Shown here one piece after another: positions 43,604 to 53,130 of a DNA stretch of 64,000 bases. Under the pieces are notes generated by a model. That model did no database searches. It was not told the origin of the DNA and worked only from the letters and a program-made list of their open reading frames with translations. The translations under genes and the position numbers were made by a program. This DNA comes from Actinokineospora sp. NBRC 105648 (lineage in GTDB: Bacteria > Actinomycetota > Actinomycetes > Mycobacteriales > Pseudonocardiaceae): positions 26,366-90,365 of the forward strand of contig NZ_BSTR01000032.1 in the NCBI RefSeq assembly GCF_030269645.1, in the 5' to 3' direction. How positions within the stretch are numbered: position 1 is the first letter of the stretch; each line of letters opens with the position of its first letter.

Positions 43604-44271
43604 GCCTGTCCCTGAACGAGGTCACGCTGACCTACCCCGACGGCGCCGGGCGGCTGACGGCGTTGGACGCGGTGACCCTCGAGGTGCCCGCCGGGTCGCT
43701 CACGGCTGTGGTCGGTCCGTCCGGCTCGGGCAAGTCGAGCCTGTTGGCGGTGGCCGCGACCCTGGTCCGACCGGACTCCGGGGAGGTGAGCATCGGCGGC
43801 ACCACCACCGCCGGTCTGAGTCGCGCGGCGTTGAGCGCGTTGCGCAGGCGCGCGGTGGGGATCGTGTTCCAGCAGCCGAACCTGCTGCCCGCGTTGACTG
43901 CGGTCGAGCAGTTGCAGGTGATGGCCCACCTGGACGGCCAGTTGACTCGCGCGGCGCGGGCGAAAGCGTTGCTGCTGTTGGAAAGCGTCGGGATCGGCGA
44001 GTTGGCGCACCGGCGTCCGCACCAGCTCTCCGGTGGGCAGCGGCAGCGAGTCAACATCGCTCGGGCGTTGATGGTGAGCCCGTCTGTGCTGCTGGTCGAC
44101 GAGCCCACCAGCGCGCTGGACCACGAACGTGGTGCCGCGATCGTCGAGCTGCTCGCCGCGCACACCCGGGCCGAGGGCATCGCGACCGTTCTGGTCACCC
44201 ACGACACCAGCCACCTGGCGTCCACTGACGCGCTTGTGACCCTGGCCGACGGCGCCGTCAGATCCCAGTAA
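43600..44271 (+). CDS. ABC transporter ATP-binding protein
   Basis: 223 residues of the LolD/MacB type: Walker A GPSGSGKSS, Q-loop FQQPNLLPALT, signature LSGGQRQRVNIARAL, Walker B LLVDEPTSALD, switch His VTHDTSH. Overlaps the permease stop by 4 nt. The stop lies 3 bp from the stop of the convergent PstS-like gene, so there is no room for a terminator between them. Confidence 0.95.
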   Translation: MSLSLNEVTLTYPDGAGRLTALDAVTLEVPAGSLTAVVGPSGSGKSSLLAVAATLVRPDSGEVSIGGTTTAGLSRAALSALRRRAVGIVFQQPNLLPALTAVEQLQVMAHLDGQLTRAARAKALLLLESVGIGELAHRRPHQLSGGQRQRVNIARALMVSPSVLLVDEPTSALDHERGAAIVELLAAHTRAEGIATVLVTHDTSHLASTDALVTLADGAVRSQ

Positions 44272-44274
44272 GGA

Positions 44275-45807
44275 TCAGATCACGGTAAGGGTCAGGGTGG
44301 CCGAGTAGGTCCCGGCGGGTACCGAGGTGGCCACCCGCAGCTCGACGTCCGCGGTGAGGTGCGCGGTGCCCGCGCCGCGGGTCGCGGTGGCCAGGATCCG
44401 GCTGGTGGACAGGTCCGCGGGCGGGCCCGCGGTGACGACCTGGACGGGCGAGTGGTCGACCACCACGGGTTTCCAGGTCAGGTTGGCCGCGCCGATGGTG
44501 CCTTCGGTGCCGGTGAAGTCGGTGACCTGGCCGGACACCGACCAGCCCGGGTCGCCCGCGCGGGTGTCGGTCACGGTGATCGGGTTGAGCGAGCCCGCCG
44601 TCAGCCGGATGGCGCCGTCCGGTGTCATCGCGGGCGGCGGGAGCACGACCGCGCCGGGGGTGACCGAGATCAGCAGCTCCCCCGGCTGGACCACGGTGGT
44701 GATGTCCTGCCGCGCGGGCGGTTGTGGCCCGGCGCAGTCGCGCGGGCCTGCGGTCGCGCCGGGGATCGCGGTGAGCTGGTCGCGAGTGGCTCGGGCCTGC
44801 GCGGCGGGTAGCGGCGCGAAGCTCAGCCGCGCCACGTTCTGCTGCCCGTCGCACACCGCGTAGGACACGAAGTCGGCGAGGGCGCGCCCTTCCTCGGCGG
44901 TGAAGCGCGGGCCGAGAGCGGTCGGCACGACCAAGTAGGTGTAGCCCGACAACGGGTACGCGGCCGGGTCGAGGCTGCGCAGGACTGGCGAGTAGTCCAC
45001 CGATCCGTCCACACCGGACGTGGCCGAGGCCAGGGCGGCGGTGACCGCCGCGGGGTCGGGGGCGGCGTAGGCACCGGAGGCGTTGGCCAGGGCAACGGTC
45101 GGCAGGGCGGCGTTGAGCGCGTAGGACCGCTCGACGTAGCTGATCGCGCCCGGTCGCTGGCGGACGTAGTTGGTGACCCCGATCGAGCCGGACTGCGCGA
45201 CGACCCCGCCCACGCTCGGGAAGGACGTGCTCGGCACGCACGACGGGCACAGGTCGTCCCACCCGGGCGCCTGCGCCAGCCAGCGGGTGAACGCCAGCGT
45301 GGTCGGGGCGGAGTCCGCGCGCACGACCGGGACGATCGGCAGCGACGGCAGCGCGAGACCGGGGTTCTCGGCGGCGATGGCCGGGTCCGACCAGTCGGTG
45401 ACCGCCCGGGTGAAGACCTTGGCCGCCAGCTCGTCGGACAACCGCAGTTCGGTGACCTTGCGGCCGCCGACGGTCAGGTTGACCGCGAGCACGGTGGCCG
45501 ACGCGGCGACCGGCAGGTACCGCAGCGGCCGCGCGGGCGGCGGCACGCTGGACTGCGGGTAGGTCAGCTCCGTGGCGGCGAAGTGCGTCTGGGACGCCGC
45601 GAACTGGGTCAACCCGTCGGTGCTACCGGTGCCCACGTAGTTCACCCGCAGACCGCGCTGGTTCAGCTCGAACCGCCACTGGTCGACGAGGTTGAACGCC
45701 GCCGTGGATCCTGTCCCGGAGATCGACGGGTAGGCCTCGGCCGCCGCGGGCAGGACTCCCGCGACCAGCGCGGCGGACATGACGGCACCCAGGACCGCGA
45801 TACGCAC
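44275..45807 (-). CDS. PstS-like substrate-binding protein with C-terminal cell-surface domain
   Basis: 510 residues from GTG 45807 (GGGGAG upstream). Signal peptide (1-~25). Residues ~26-370 match the phosphate-binding PstS fold (SISGTGSTAAFNLVDQWR, DWSDPAIAAENPGL, VGGVVAQSGSIGVTNYV). The last ~145 residues are a separate beta domain (VTDTRAGDPGWSVSG ... YSATLTLTVI) shared with the next gene (45895). That domain has the GW-rich look of WxL-type surface domains. No PstC/A/B genes are adjacent, so this is not a normal phosphate importer; it may be a wall-attached solute trap or phosphate sensor. Confidence 0.85.
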   Translation of the reverse strand: MRIAVLGAVMSAALVAGVLPAAAEAYPSISGTGSTAAFNLVDQWRFELNQRGLRVNYVGTGSTDGLTQFAASQTHFAATELTYPQSSVPPPARPLRYLPVAASATVLAVNLTVGGRKVTELRLSDELAAKVFTRAVTDWSDPAIAAENPGLALPSLPIVPVVRADSAPTTLAFTRWLAQAPGWDDLCPSCVPSTSFPSVGGVVAQSGSIGVTNYVRQRPGAISYVERSYALNAALPTVALANASGAYAAPDPAAVTAALASATSGVDGSVDYSPVLRSLDPAAYPLSGYTYLVVPTALGPRFTAEEGRALADFVSYAVCDGQQNVARLSFAPLPAAQARATRDQLTAIPGATAGPRDCAGPQPPARQDITTVVQPGELLISVTPGAVVLPPPAMTPDGAIRLTAGSLNPITVTDTRAGDPGWSVSGQVTDFTGTEGTIGAANLTWKPVVVDHSPVQVVTAGPPADLSTSRILATATRGAGTAHLTADVELRVATSVPAGTYSATLTLTVI

Positions 45808-45894
45808 CAAAGCACACTCCCCAGTTGTGACTGTCCGTGACGCTCGCACGCAGGGGTGAACGGCCCGCCCACGGCGGGTGAACGACGGACGGCG

Positions 45895-46440
45895 CTAGAT
45901 GACGGTCAACGTCAGCGTCGCCGCGTAGGGGCCGGGGGCGCGCACCAGCAGGTGAAGACCAGCCGTCAAGTGCGCCGTCCCGCGCCCGGCGTCCGGCCCG
46001 GCAAGGGCGAGCACCCGGCTCGAGCCCAGCCCCGCCATCGACGGCCCGGCCGTCACCACCTGCACCGCCGACTGGTCGACCACCACCGGCGACCAGGACA
46101 GCCACTCGGCACCGACCGTCGCCGACTCCCCGACCAGCTCGCTGAGCTGCCCGGACGCGCTCCACCCCGGATTCCCCGCCCGCGTGTCGGTGACCGTCAC
46201 CGGGCTCAGCACCCCGGAAGCGGTGTACCAACCGCCCTCCCGAGCCACCGCCGGGAGCCGCAACGGCCGCAGGTCCACCGAGATCACCAGCTCTCCCGGC
46301 ACGACCGCCACACTGATCGACTCGACCGAACCCGCCACCTCGACCGAACCCGCCGCGCGCACCGAAACCGGCTCGGCCCCCGCCGGGCTCGCGCCCAGCA
46401 AGACCGCCAAGCCGACACCCACCACGAGCGCACCACGCAT
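45895..46440 (-). CDS. Secreted WxL-like surface domain protein
   Basis: 181 residues; ATG 46440 with GGGAG upstream. Signal peptide (1-~22), then a beta domain closely related to the C-terminal part of the PstS-like protein (VTDTRAGNPGWSASGQLSEL, VVVDQSAVQVVTAGP, ending AATLTLTVI). It lies 87 bp from the PstS-like gene on the same strand, so it looks like a tandem duplication of one domain. No catalytic motif. Confidence 0.8.
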   Translation of the reverse strand: MRGALVVGVGLAVLLGASPAGAEPVSVRAAGSVEVAGSVESISVAVVPGELVISVDLRPLRLPAVAREGGWYTASGVLSPVTVTDTRAGNPGWSASGQLSELVGESATVGAEWLSWSPVVVDQSAVQVVTAGPSMAGLGSSRVLALAGPDAGRGTAHLTAGLHLLVRAPGPYAATLTLTVI

Positions 46441-46600
46441 GCTGTTGATCTCCCGAACGCCGACACCGATCGCCGGACGTTCCCAGGGGGAAGTGAACAG
46501 CGCCCCCGCCCGGGCCGAACAACGGACGTCCGGCACACCCACTGGCGACGGGAACCCCCGGGTGGTCGAAGTCCGGAGCACGGGGGGTGGGCGCGCGGAA

Positions 46601-46629
46601 AGGGCCCCGGACGCGCCGTCCGGGGCCCT
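46601..46629 (-). terminator. Terminator after the L,D-transpeptidase
   Basis: A perfect 13-bp GC-rich hairpin (46601-46613 with 46617-46629), 3-nt loop CGC, ending 11 bp past the stop codon (46641) on the minus strand. Confidence 0.85.
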
Positions 46630-46640
46630 CTTCGCCGTGG

Positions 46641-47084
46641 CTAGGCCACTACCTGCACCACATCACCCGGTGCGAGGTTGTTGTAGAACATCTTCGCCGC
46701 CTCGTGCGAGAGGTGGATGCAGCCGTGCGACTTCACCGTCAGGCTGCCCTCGTGGAAGGCGATGCCGCTCCTGGTGAAGAACACCGAGTACGGCATCGGC
46801 CCGTTGAAGGCCTGGCTGTAGTGGTCGATGTCCTTGTAGGTCACGGTGAACGTGCCGGGCGGGGTCAGGTAGCCCGGCCTGCCGCTGGTGATCGGGACCG
46901 AGCCGTAGGTGACGGCCCCGTTCCGCATCAGCCACGCGGCGTTCGCGCCCAGCGAGACGCACGCCCTCGCCTGCTTCCCGCACGGTGCCGCCGAAGCGCT
47001 CGCCGCGGGTGCGGTCAGCACCCCCGCGGTGCCGATCGCCGCCATTATCGTGGCGACGCCGAGGGTCTTGCGCAGCGTTCCCAT
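46641..47084 (-). CDS. L,D-transpeptidase (YkuD domain)
   Basis: 147 residues, near the minimum for the family. Signal peptide (1-~32), then a YkuD domain with HEGSLTVKSHGCIHLSHE, whose SHGC Cys is the nucleophile. The enzyme makes 3-3 cross-links or attaches proteins in peptidoglycan and acts outside the membrane. No LysM or Ig domain. Confidence 0.92.
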   Translation of the reverse strand: MGTLRKTLGVATIMAAIGTAGVLTAPAASASAAPCGKQARACVSLGANAAWLMRNGAVTYGSVPITSGRPGYLTPPGTFTVTYKDIDHYSQAFNGPMPYSVFFTRSGIAFHEGSLTVKSHGCIHLSHEAAKMFYNNLAPGDVVQVVA

Positions 47085-47145
47085 GGTCGACCTCCCATCC
47101 GCCCGCCGTGGGCGGGCTCGTGTTTGGCGCTGTCTCAGGTATCGA

Positions 47146-48378
47146 TCATGTACCCCGTCCGGTCCGCGGCCAACCCCCCAGCCGGGAACGCCGCCGGATC
47201 AGGTGACGCCGCAAGCCTTCCTCGTGCGCGAGCCCCACCGCCCGGGCGTACGCCTCGTCTGCCTCGATCGGGTGACCCAAGCGGGCCAACCACTCCGCGC
47301 GGGCGGCGTGCCACAGTGGATAGTCAGTGAGCCCGGAAAGGCTTTCCACCTCGGACAACCCGGCCGCGGGGCCGTCGAGCTCGCCGGTGGCCACCGCCCG
47401 GTTGAGGCGCACGACCGGGGTGTCCAACACGGTGAGCAACACGTCGTACCAGGAGCGGACCGCGGCCCAGTCGGTCGGCTCCAAGGCGTGGCAGGCGGCG
47501 ATCGCGGCCTGCACCACGTACGGGTCCGGGCGCCCGGGCGAGCGCCGCAGCCCCTCCCCCACCAGGACAACCCCCTCCGCCACCAGCTCCGGGCGCCACC
47601 GCGACCGGTCCTGGTCGGCGAGCAGCACGGGGTAGCCCTCGGCGTCCCACCGGGCGGCCCGCCGCGAGTGCTGCAGCAGCATCAGCGCCAGCAGGCCGAG
47701 CACGGCGGGCTCGTCGGGCATCAGCTCGCGCAGCAGCCTGCCCAGCCGCAGCGCCTCGTCGGCCGCGGCGGCGTTGTCGACCGCGTCGTAGCCGGTGGTG
47801 AACAGTAGGTACACCGTGGCCGCGACGCCGCGCAGCCGGTCGGGCAGCTCGTGCGCTTCCGGGACCCGGTAGGGGATCCGGGCGAGGGTGATCTTCTGCC
47901 GGGCCCGGGTCAGCCGCTTGGCCATCGCGACCTCGGGCACCAGCAGCACCCGCCCGACCTCCGCGGTCGACAGTCCACACAGGACCTTGAGGGCGAGGGC
48001 CACCTGGGTGGCCTCGGCCAGGCTCGGGTGGCAGCAGGTGAACACCAGCCGCAGCAGGTCGTCGCGGACGGCGGCGGCGGGCTCCGGCTCGGGCGGGCGC
48101 GGGTCCACGGCGGCGGCCTCCTTGCCGCCGCGGGCCGCCTCGCGACGCAGCAGGTCCACCGCGCGGCGGCGCGCGGTCAGCGTGAGCCAGGCCCGCGGCT
48201 CGGGCGGCACACCCAGCCGCGGCCAGGTCTCCAGCGCGCGCAGGACCGCGTCCTGCACGGCGTCCTCGGCCAGCCGCAGGTCGCCCAGGACCCGGACGAG
48301 CGTGGCCAGCACCCGCCTGCCCTCGTCGCGCACCAGGCGGACGAGGGCGGCGGTGGCGGCCGGGTCGGGCGGGGTCAC
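47146..48378 (-). CDS. ECF42-type RNA polymerase sigma factor
   Basis: 410 residues, about double a simple ECF factor. The sigma2 region (RLAEDAVQDAVLRALETWPR) and sigma4 (GLSTAEVGRVLLVPEVAMAK) are followed by the TPR-like C-terminal extension with the family word FTCCHPSL. It starts with GTG overlapping the DGPF gene's stop (GTGA). ECF42 factors are regulated through their C-terminal extension and linked DGPF proteins, not by an anti-sigma factor; none is seen here. Confidence 0.9.
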   Translation of the reverse strand: MTPPDPAATAALVRLVRDEGRRVLATLVRVLGDLRLAEDAVQDAVLRALETWPRLGVPPEPRAWLTLTARRRAVDLLRREAARGGKEAAAVDPRPPEPEPAAAVRDDLLRLVFTCCHPSLAEATQVALALKVLCGLSTAEVGRVLLVPEVAMAKRLTRARQKITLARIPYRVPEAHELPDRLRGVAATVYLLFTTGYDAVDNAAAADEALRLGRLLRELMPDEPAVLGLLALMLLQHSRRAARWDAEGYPVLLADQDRSRWRPELVAEGVVLVGEGLRRSPGRPDPYVVQAAIAACHALEPTDWAAVRSWYDVLLTVLDTPVVRLNRAVATGELDGPAAGLSEVESLSGLTDYPLWHAARAEWLARLGHPIEADEAYARAVGLAHEEGLRRHLIRRRSRLGGWPRTGRGT

Positions 48379-48716
48379 ATCGGGATGACGGGGCGGACCT
48401 CGACGGTGCCGGACCAGGCCGACGGGATCCGCGCCGCGACCGCGACCGCCTCGTCGAGGTCGGCGCACTCGAGCAGGTAGAACCCGGTGAGCACCTCCTT
48501 GGTCTCGGCGAACGGGCCGTCGGTGGTGATGACCTCGCCGCCCTTGCCCTTGACCCGCACCGAGGTGGCGGTGGCGGTCGGGTACAGCGCCGCGCCGCCG
48601 CGGATGACGGTGGCCGCGGCCGCGCCGAACTCCTGGTAGGCCGCGGTGGTCTCGGCGCGCGCGGGGTCGGACCAGTCGACGTCGGCGGTGTAGATCAGGG
48701 CCGCGTAGGTGGGCAT
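48375..48716 (-). CDS. YCII/DGPF-domain protein
   Basis: 113 residues containing the name-giving DGPF motif (TTDGPFAETKE) and a ferredoxin-like beta-alpha fold. Its stop overlaps the sigma-factor start. Genes of this family almost always sit next to ECF42 sigma factors; the biochemical role is unproven. Confidence 0.92.
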   Translation of the reverse strand: MPTYAALIYTADVDWSDPARAETTAAYQEFGAAAATVIRGGAALYPTATATSVRVKGKGGEVITTDGPFAETKEVLTGFYLLECADLDEAVAVAARIPSAWSGTVEVRPVIPM

Positions 48717-48913
48717 GGCGTGCTCCTCGGGTGTCGCGTCCGGCCGCGTCGGCCGGACCTCACCCTAGGTACGAACGGGCGGCCCGCTCCAGGACACCTC
48801 CGGGGCGACTGTTTTCCGTAACCATCCGGTGACAGCGGACCGCGGCCCGCTTGTGGTCCGCGACCATGGTCGATCAAGCGATCACCACAGTCCGAGTCCC
48901 CCCGGGAGGCCGC

Positions 48914-49546
48914 ATGGACACCCTCGTCCACTCCTACCTCTACCTGCGCCGCGCGATCGGCGTGATCGGTCTGGCGCTGCCGGTCGTGCTCGTCGTCGGG
49001 AACCTGCTCGCCGACGGCGGCATGCGCAACTCGATCAGCGGCTACTACTACAGCGACGTGCGCGACATCCTGGTCGGCGCCATGTGCGCGGTCGGCGTGT
49101 TCCTGTTGTCCTACCGGGGTTACGGCCGCGTCGACGACATGGCGGGCAACATCGCGGCGGTGGCCGCGGTGGGCATCGCGCTGTTCCCGACGCTGCCGCC
49201 GAACCCCACCGGCGGCGACCGGGTGGTCGCGGCCCTGCACATCGCCTTCGCCGCGGTGTTCTTCCTGACGCTGGCGTTCTTCAGCCTGGTGCTGTTCCGC
49301 AAGTCGGACGACCCGACACCGGACCGGCGCAAGCGGCAGCGCAACGCGGTCTACCTGGTGTGCGGGATCGCGATCCTGGCGTGCCTGGCGCTGATGGCCG
49401 TGCTCGGGTTCTTCCTCGACCCGCAGACCGCCCACCTGCGCCCGGCGCTGTGGCTGGAGGCGGGCGCGATCCTGGCCTTCGGCGTCTCCTGGCTGACCAA
49501 GGGCGAGGCGATCCTCGGCGACCTGCGACCGGGGCGCGACCGGTAG
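48914..49546 (+). CDS. Multi-spanning membrane protein of unknown function
   Basis: 210 residues from ATG 48914 with GGGAGG upstream; longer frames reach 48851. About six hydrophobic spans and a conserved-looking SGYYYSDVRDILVG motif near the second. It resembles DUF998-type proteins. Role unknown. Confidence 0.8.
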   Translation: MDTLVHSYLYLRRAIGVIGLALPVVLVVGNLLADGGMRNSISGYYYSDVRDILVGAMCAVGVFLLSYRGYGRVDDMAGNIAAVAAVGIALFPTLPPNPTGGDRVVAALHIAFAAVFFLTLAFFSLVLFRKSDDPTPDRRKRQRNAVYLVCGIAILACLALMAVLGFFLDPQTAHLRPALWLEAGAILAFGVSWLTKGEAILGDLRPGRDR

Positions 49547-49561
49547 GCCGCCGCGACCAGT

Positions 49562-49603
49562 GCGCCGCCCCGGCCACCGGGGATGTGGTGGCCGGGGCGG
49601 CGC
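49562..49603 (+). terminator. Terminator hairpin after the membrane protein
   Basis: A perfect 17-bp inverted repeat (49562-49578 with 49587-49603) with an 8-nt loop, 15 bp past the stop codon. No T-tract. Confidence 0.8.
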
Positions 49604-49679
49604 GGTGACCGCCCGGGGCGCTCCCGGCCCGCACCGTCCTGCGAGTGGGTCCGCCCCGGGCGGCCGATCTGGGACGAGC

Positions 49680-49716
49680 CGGACGCCGGGGGCCCGGTGG
49701 GGACCCCCGGCGTCCG
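49680..49716 (-). terminator. Terminator hairpin after the trypsin-like protease
   Basis: A perfect 13-bp stem (49680-49692 with 49704-49716) about 50 bp past the protease stop on the minus strand. With the hairpin above, it gives each convergent gene its own terminator. Confidence 0.75.
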
Positions 49717-49764
49717 ACTACCGCCGTCGCCGCGTGCGAGGTGCGGCGGTAGCGCGTGACCGGG

Positions 49765-50478
49765 CTAGCTGCCGGTCTGCTGGCGGATCCAGGTCACGTT
49801 GGCCGCGATCCCGGTGTAGAGCGTGGTGGTGGCGCACTCGCCGCCGTTGTCACCGGGGCCGTGGGTCTCGCCGACCAGGGTCCAGTTGCCGCGGGTGCCC
49901 ACGACGGCCGGGCCGCCGGAGTCGCCGTGGCAGGCCGAGTGCGTGCGGTCGCCGGAGACGCAGATGTCGGTGGACGTGCCGCCACCGGCGTAGCACCGGC
50001 TGGCGGGCAGCAGGGTCAGGTCGATCTCCTGCAGGGTGGTCGGGGTGCTGCAGGACGGCCAGTTCAGGCAGCCCCAGCCCAGCAGCCGCACGCCGCCGCC
50101 GGAGGCGGGGTTCGAGGTGGCCAGCTTCACCGGCGCCTTGGTCGAGGCGGTGGACAGGTGCATCAGGGTGAGGTCGGTGCCCGACTTGGTGACGCGCCGG
50201 TCGATGCGCAGCAGCTCACCACCGGAGTTCTTGTTCGTCGAGCCGATCCGGCCCTGCGACGCGCTGCCGCAGTGGTTGGCGGTGACGATCCACTGCGGGG
50301 CCACCAGGCTGCCACCGCAGCCGTTGCTCAGCGAGACCATCCACGAGTAGGTCTCGGTCGCGTTGTGCCCGCCGATGATGCTGGGCTGCATCTCACCGGT
50401 CTGGCTGGCCGAGGCCGAGCCGACGATCGAGAGCACCGCCGCACCGGCGACGGCCAGGGCCGCGATAAATCTGCGCAT
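49765..50478 (-). CDS. Secreted trypsin-like serine protease (S1)
   Basis: 237 residues from ATG 50478 (GGAAG upstream). Signal peptide (1-~25), short pro-region, mature start IIGGHNATE. The catalytic triad is His in VTANHCG (TANHC instead of the usual TAAHC), Asp in GTDLTLMHL and Ser in CHGDSGGPAV. Six cysteines suggest disulfides. The residue before GDSGG region and the CHGD loop suggest trypsin-like specificity but this is not certain. Confidence 0.93.
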   Translation of the reverse strand: MRRFIAALAVAGAAVLSIVGSASASQTGEMQPSIIGGHNATETYSWMVSLSNGCGGSLVAPQWIVTANHCGSASQGRIGSTNKNSGGELLRIDRRVTKSGTDLTLMHLSTASTKAPVKLATSNPASGGGVRLLGWGCLNWPSCSTPTTLQEIDLTLLPASRCYAGGGTSTDICVSGDRTHSACHGDSGGPAVVGTRGNWTLVGETHGPGDNGGECATTTLYTGIAANVTWIRQQTGS

Positions 50479-50832
50479 AAGAGTCTTCCAATCGGCGTTG
50501 TGCACGCCTTGCAGGGTTGGACGAGGACATATGGCAGGACAGGACATATAACGGGACAGCAAGCGAAATACCGACGCAGCCAAGTCGTAATCACGTCGAT
50601 CGTTTTCGCCCCACGAATATGCACCGATCCGTGATCTGAGCGCAAGCCCGTGGATACCATTATCTGGGACGGTTTTTCACAGTTGAGCCGCTATTCGCCT
50701 CGGTTATCGCCACGCCTTATGACCCGAATGGACGCCCGAAAGGTCCGGTTTGACCAGGGATGTCGCCAATCCGACGAAGGTAGCGGTCACCAATTCGCGG
50801 TCGAACACAATGCCGATCGGGGAAAGTGTCCG
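50479..50832. other. Intergenic region upstream of the protease
   Basis: About 350 bp between the protease start and the terminator of the TNT gene. AT-richer than its surroundings, with a short direct repeat (ATGTCCT) around 50520-50550 on the minus strand. No gene, no clear sigma-70 promoter. Confidence 0.5.
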
Positions 50833-50874
50833 AAAAACGAACAGCGGGAACCCGGCGTGCCGGATTCCCGCTGT
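50833..50874 (-). terminator. Intrinsic terminator of the TNT-domain gene
   Basis: A 16-bp stem (50841-50856 with 50859-50874, one mismatch), followed on the minus strand by a T-run (TTTTT at 50837-50833). It lies 18 bp past the TNT-gene stop. Confidence 0.9.
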
Positions 50875-50891
50875 CCGCAGTCTGGTAAATG

Positions 50892-51533
50892 TCAGCGCAG
50901 GCGCTGCAGATATCCGTTGTCGATCAGCCAGAGCACGTTTACCGTCGCGGGGGCGCCCGGAATGAGCGTGCCGTTGAGCTGGTACTGCAGGCCGCCGCCG
51001 GTCTGGTAGAACCACGGCGCGATCGGGCCCGCGTAGACGGTGAACGCCTTGAGCACCCGGTAGTCGTGGTAGTTGCACCCGGCCGCGGGCGTGCCCACCA
51101 GGTTCGACGGCGGGATGGACCGGGTCGTGTAGGGCAGCCCGGTCGGGGCCAGGAACGAGCCGTACTCGCTGCCGTAGCGGTCCATCCGGGTGCCCGGCCG
51201 CAGCGACTGCGACCACTTGACCGGCGCGCCCGAGTGGTCGAGCACGTACCCGTCCTGCGGCGGGTAGCGCCACGAGCTGGTGCCCGCGTCGTAGTACTCG
51301 GCCAGGAACTGCTCGGTGGGCCGGTAGCCGCTGCGGTTGTACCCGAGCAGCTGCAGGCCGACCTGGCCGAGCAGCGGGAGCTCCTGCGGGCCGAGCCGCC
51401 GGTCCCCCTGGTACAGCTCGGTCGAACACTCGGTGAGCGAGGCCGGGGCGGCCTGCGCCGCCACCGGGGTGACGGTCGCGAAGACCGTCAGCAGACCCGC
51501 GAGGACAACGCCGAGACGCCGTGTCCAGTGCAC
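50892..51533 (-). CDS. Secreted TNT-domain NAD glycohydrolase-like protein
   Basis: 213 residues; GTG 51533 with GGAGG upstream. A signal peptide (ends AQAAP) is followed by a compact domain matching the tuberculosis-necrotizing-toxin family: YPPQDGYVLDHSG, then MDRYGSEYGSFLAPTGLPY with the active-site Arg, TRSIPPS, and GPIAPWFYQTGGGLQYQL with the family Gln. TNT proteins hydrolyse NAD and kill host or competing cells. Here the domain stands alone and is secreted, not attached to a channel. No adjacent gene looks like an immunity factor. Confidence 0.87.
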   Translation of the reverse strand: MHWTRRLGVVLAGLLTVFATVTPVAAQAAPASLTECSTELYQGDRRLGPQELPLLGQVGLQLLGYNRSGYRPTEQFLAEYYDAGTSSWRYPPQDGYVLDHSGAPVKWSQSLRPGTRMDRYGSEYGSFLAPTGLPYTTRSIPPSNLVGTPAAGCNYHDYRVLKAFTVYAGPIAPWFYQTGGGLQYQLNGTLIPGAPATVNVLWLIDNGYLQRLR

Positions 51534-51694
51534 TCAAGACCTCCGTGAAACCGTTGTGGCACAGCCATGATCCCCCGATCGAGGCATGACGCTAGCCCGA
51601 TGGGTGGCCACACCGGAACGCGCGGGCGCCGGTTTCACCCGTCCGCCTCGGACACGACGACAGCGGGTAGACCGGTCTCACCCGAGTGGACGAG

Positions 51695-52888
51695 TCACAA
51701 AGTCCACTGTGGATCGCGAATCGCCTTCGCGGCCGCGGGTGCCAGGGGCAGCAACGGGAAGAGGGTCGCCTGGTAGGCGTGGTAGGTGTCGGGTTTGCCG
51801 GGCCACACGGTCTCGGTCGGGGTGCCGTCCGGCGACAGCTCGTGCCGCCAGCCGCCGCGCTCGGCGTCGATGTGGTGGGCGCGCGCGTAGTCCCAGAAGA
51901 CGCCGTACCAGCGGGCGTAGTCGTCCACCCCCGTCCGCTTGCGCAACGCCGACGCGCTGAGCACGGCCTCGGCCACGACCCAGTGCATCCGCTCCCGCAC
52001 CACCGGGCGGTCGTCCCAGTCGAGGGTGTAGACGAAACCGGGGTGGCCGTCGACGGCCCAGCCGCGCCGGACCGCCGAGTCGAACAGCGCCCGCGCGTCG
52101 GGCAGCAGCCAGTCCGGGGCGTCGGCGCCCAGGGCCGCCTCGAGGTGCAGCAGGAGGCGGGCCCACTCCAGCCAGTGCCCGACGGTGCCGCCGTAGGGGC
52201 GGAACGGGTGGCGCGGGTCGGCCCGGTTGTAGTCCAGGTCGGGCGCCCAAGCGGGGGTGAAGTGCTCCGGGATCCGCCAGTCCAGGCCCGCGGCGACGCC
52301 GTGCACCAGCCGCTCGGCCATGCCGAGCGCGCGCCGGTGCCACACCGGGTCGCCGGTGACGTCGCCCGCGGCGAGGAACGCCTCGACGAAGTGCATCGTG
52401 CTGTTGGCGCCGCGGTAGGGCTCCGGAGTGGACCAGTCCGCGTCCCAACTCTCGAACGGTAGGCCTACCTCGTCGTCCCAGAAGTAGCGCTCCACGACGT
52501 CAAGAGCCTCTGATAGCAGGGCCTCCGCGCCCGGCCTACCGGCGGCCTGTCCCCCGCACGCGGCCAAGAGCACGAAGGCGTGCTCGTAGGCGGCCTTGGT
52601 GGAGTCCTCGACCGAGCTGAACCAACCACCGTGCTTGTCATCGTGCAACGGCCCTCTTAGCGCCGCGATGCCGTGGTCGACAAACCGTGCCGCGTCAGCG
52701 TCACCGAGCCCCTCTTCCAACGCGAACACGTGCGTCATGCGCGCCGTGATCCACGTGGCCAGCGGCTTGTCCGGCAGCGGGACACCGGCCGAGTCCAGCC
52801 AGGCGAAACCCCCGCCGGGCAGCAGCGACCCCGCGGCGAAGTCGACCAGCGCACGCCGCTGCGCGGCCAACCAGGTGTGATCGGTCAC
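51695..52888 (-). CDS. AGE-family sugar epimerase/isomerase
   Basis: 397 residues; GTG 52888 with GAGGA upstream. An (alpha/alpha)6-barrel of the N-acylglucosamine-2-epimerase/YihS family: repeated Trp/His-rich helices ([52 protein letters not shown]). Catalytic His candidates in GHWLEW and YHAYQ. More like the aldose-ketose isomerase (mannose/sulfoquinovose) branch than the GlcNAc epimerases. Cytoplasmic. Confidence 0.9.
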   Translation of the reverse strand: MTDHTWLAAQRRALVDFAAGSLLPGGGFAWLDSAGVPLPDKPLATWITARMTHVFALEEGLGDADAARFVDHGIAALRGPLHDDKHGGWFSSVEDSTKAAYEHAFVLLAACGGQAAGRPGAEALLSEALDVVERYFWDDEVGLPFESWDADWSTPEPYRGANSTMHFVEAFLAAGDVTGDPVWHRRALGMAERLVHGVAAGLDWRIPEHFTPAWAPDLDYNRADPRHPFRPYGGTVGHWLEWARLLLHLEAALGADAPDWLLPDARALFDSAVRRGWAVDGHPGFVYTLDWDDRPVVRERMHWVVAEAVLSASALRKRTGVDDYARWYGVFWDYARAHHIDAERGGWRHELSPDGTPTETVWPGKPDTYHAYQATLFPLLPLAPAAAKAIRDPQWTL

Positions 52889-53130
52889 GGGCGGTCCTCA
52901 CGCTCGACGGTTACCCGCCCATTGTGTCGCCCCGCCCCAACCCCCGGGACACCGCCGCACGGCACGGACCCGGTGGTCACGAGCCGATCGGCCACCTGAT
53001 CGGCGCTTCCCCGCGGGCCGGGCGGCGGTTCCCGATCCGGCGGGATCGAAACCCCGCGTCCGGGTGCGGCGGGGCCGTCCAGGCAGAATGGTGCGCCAAG
53101 AGCGGGTCGGGGCGAACTGGAGGCAATGCG

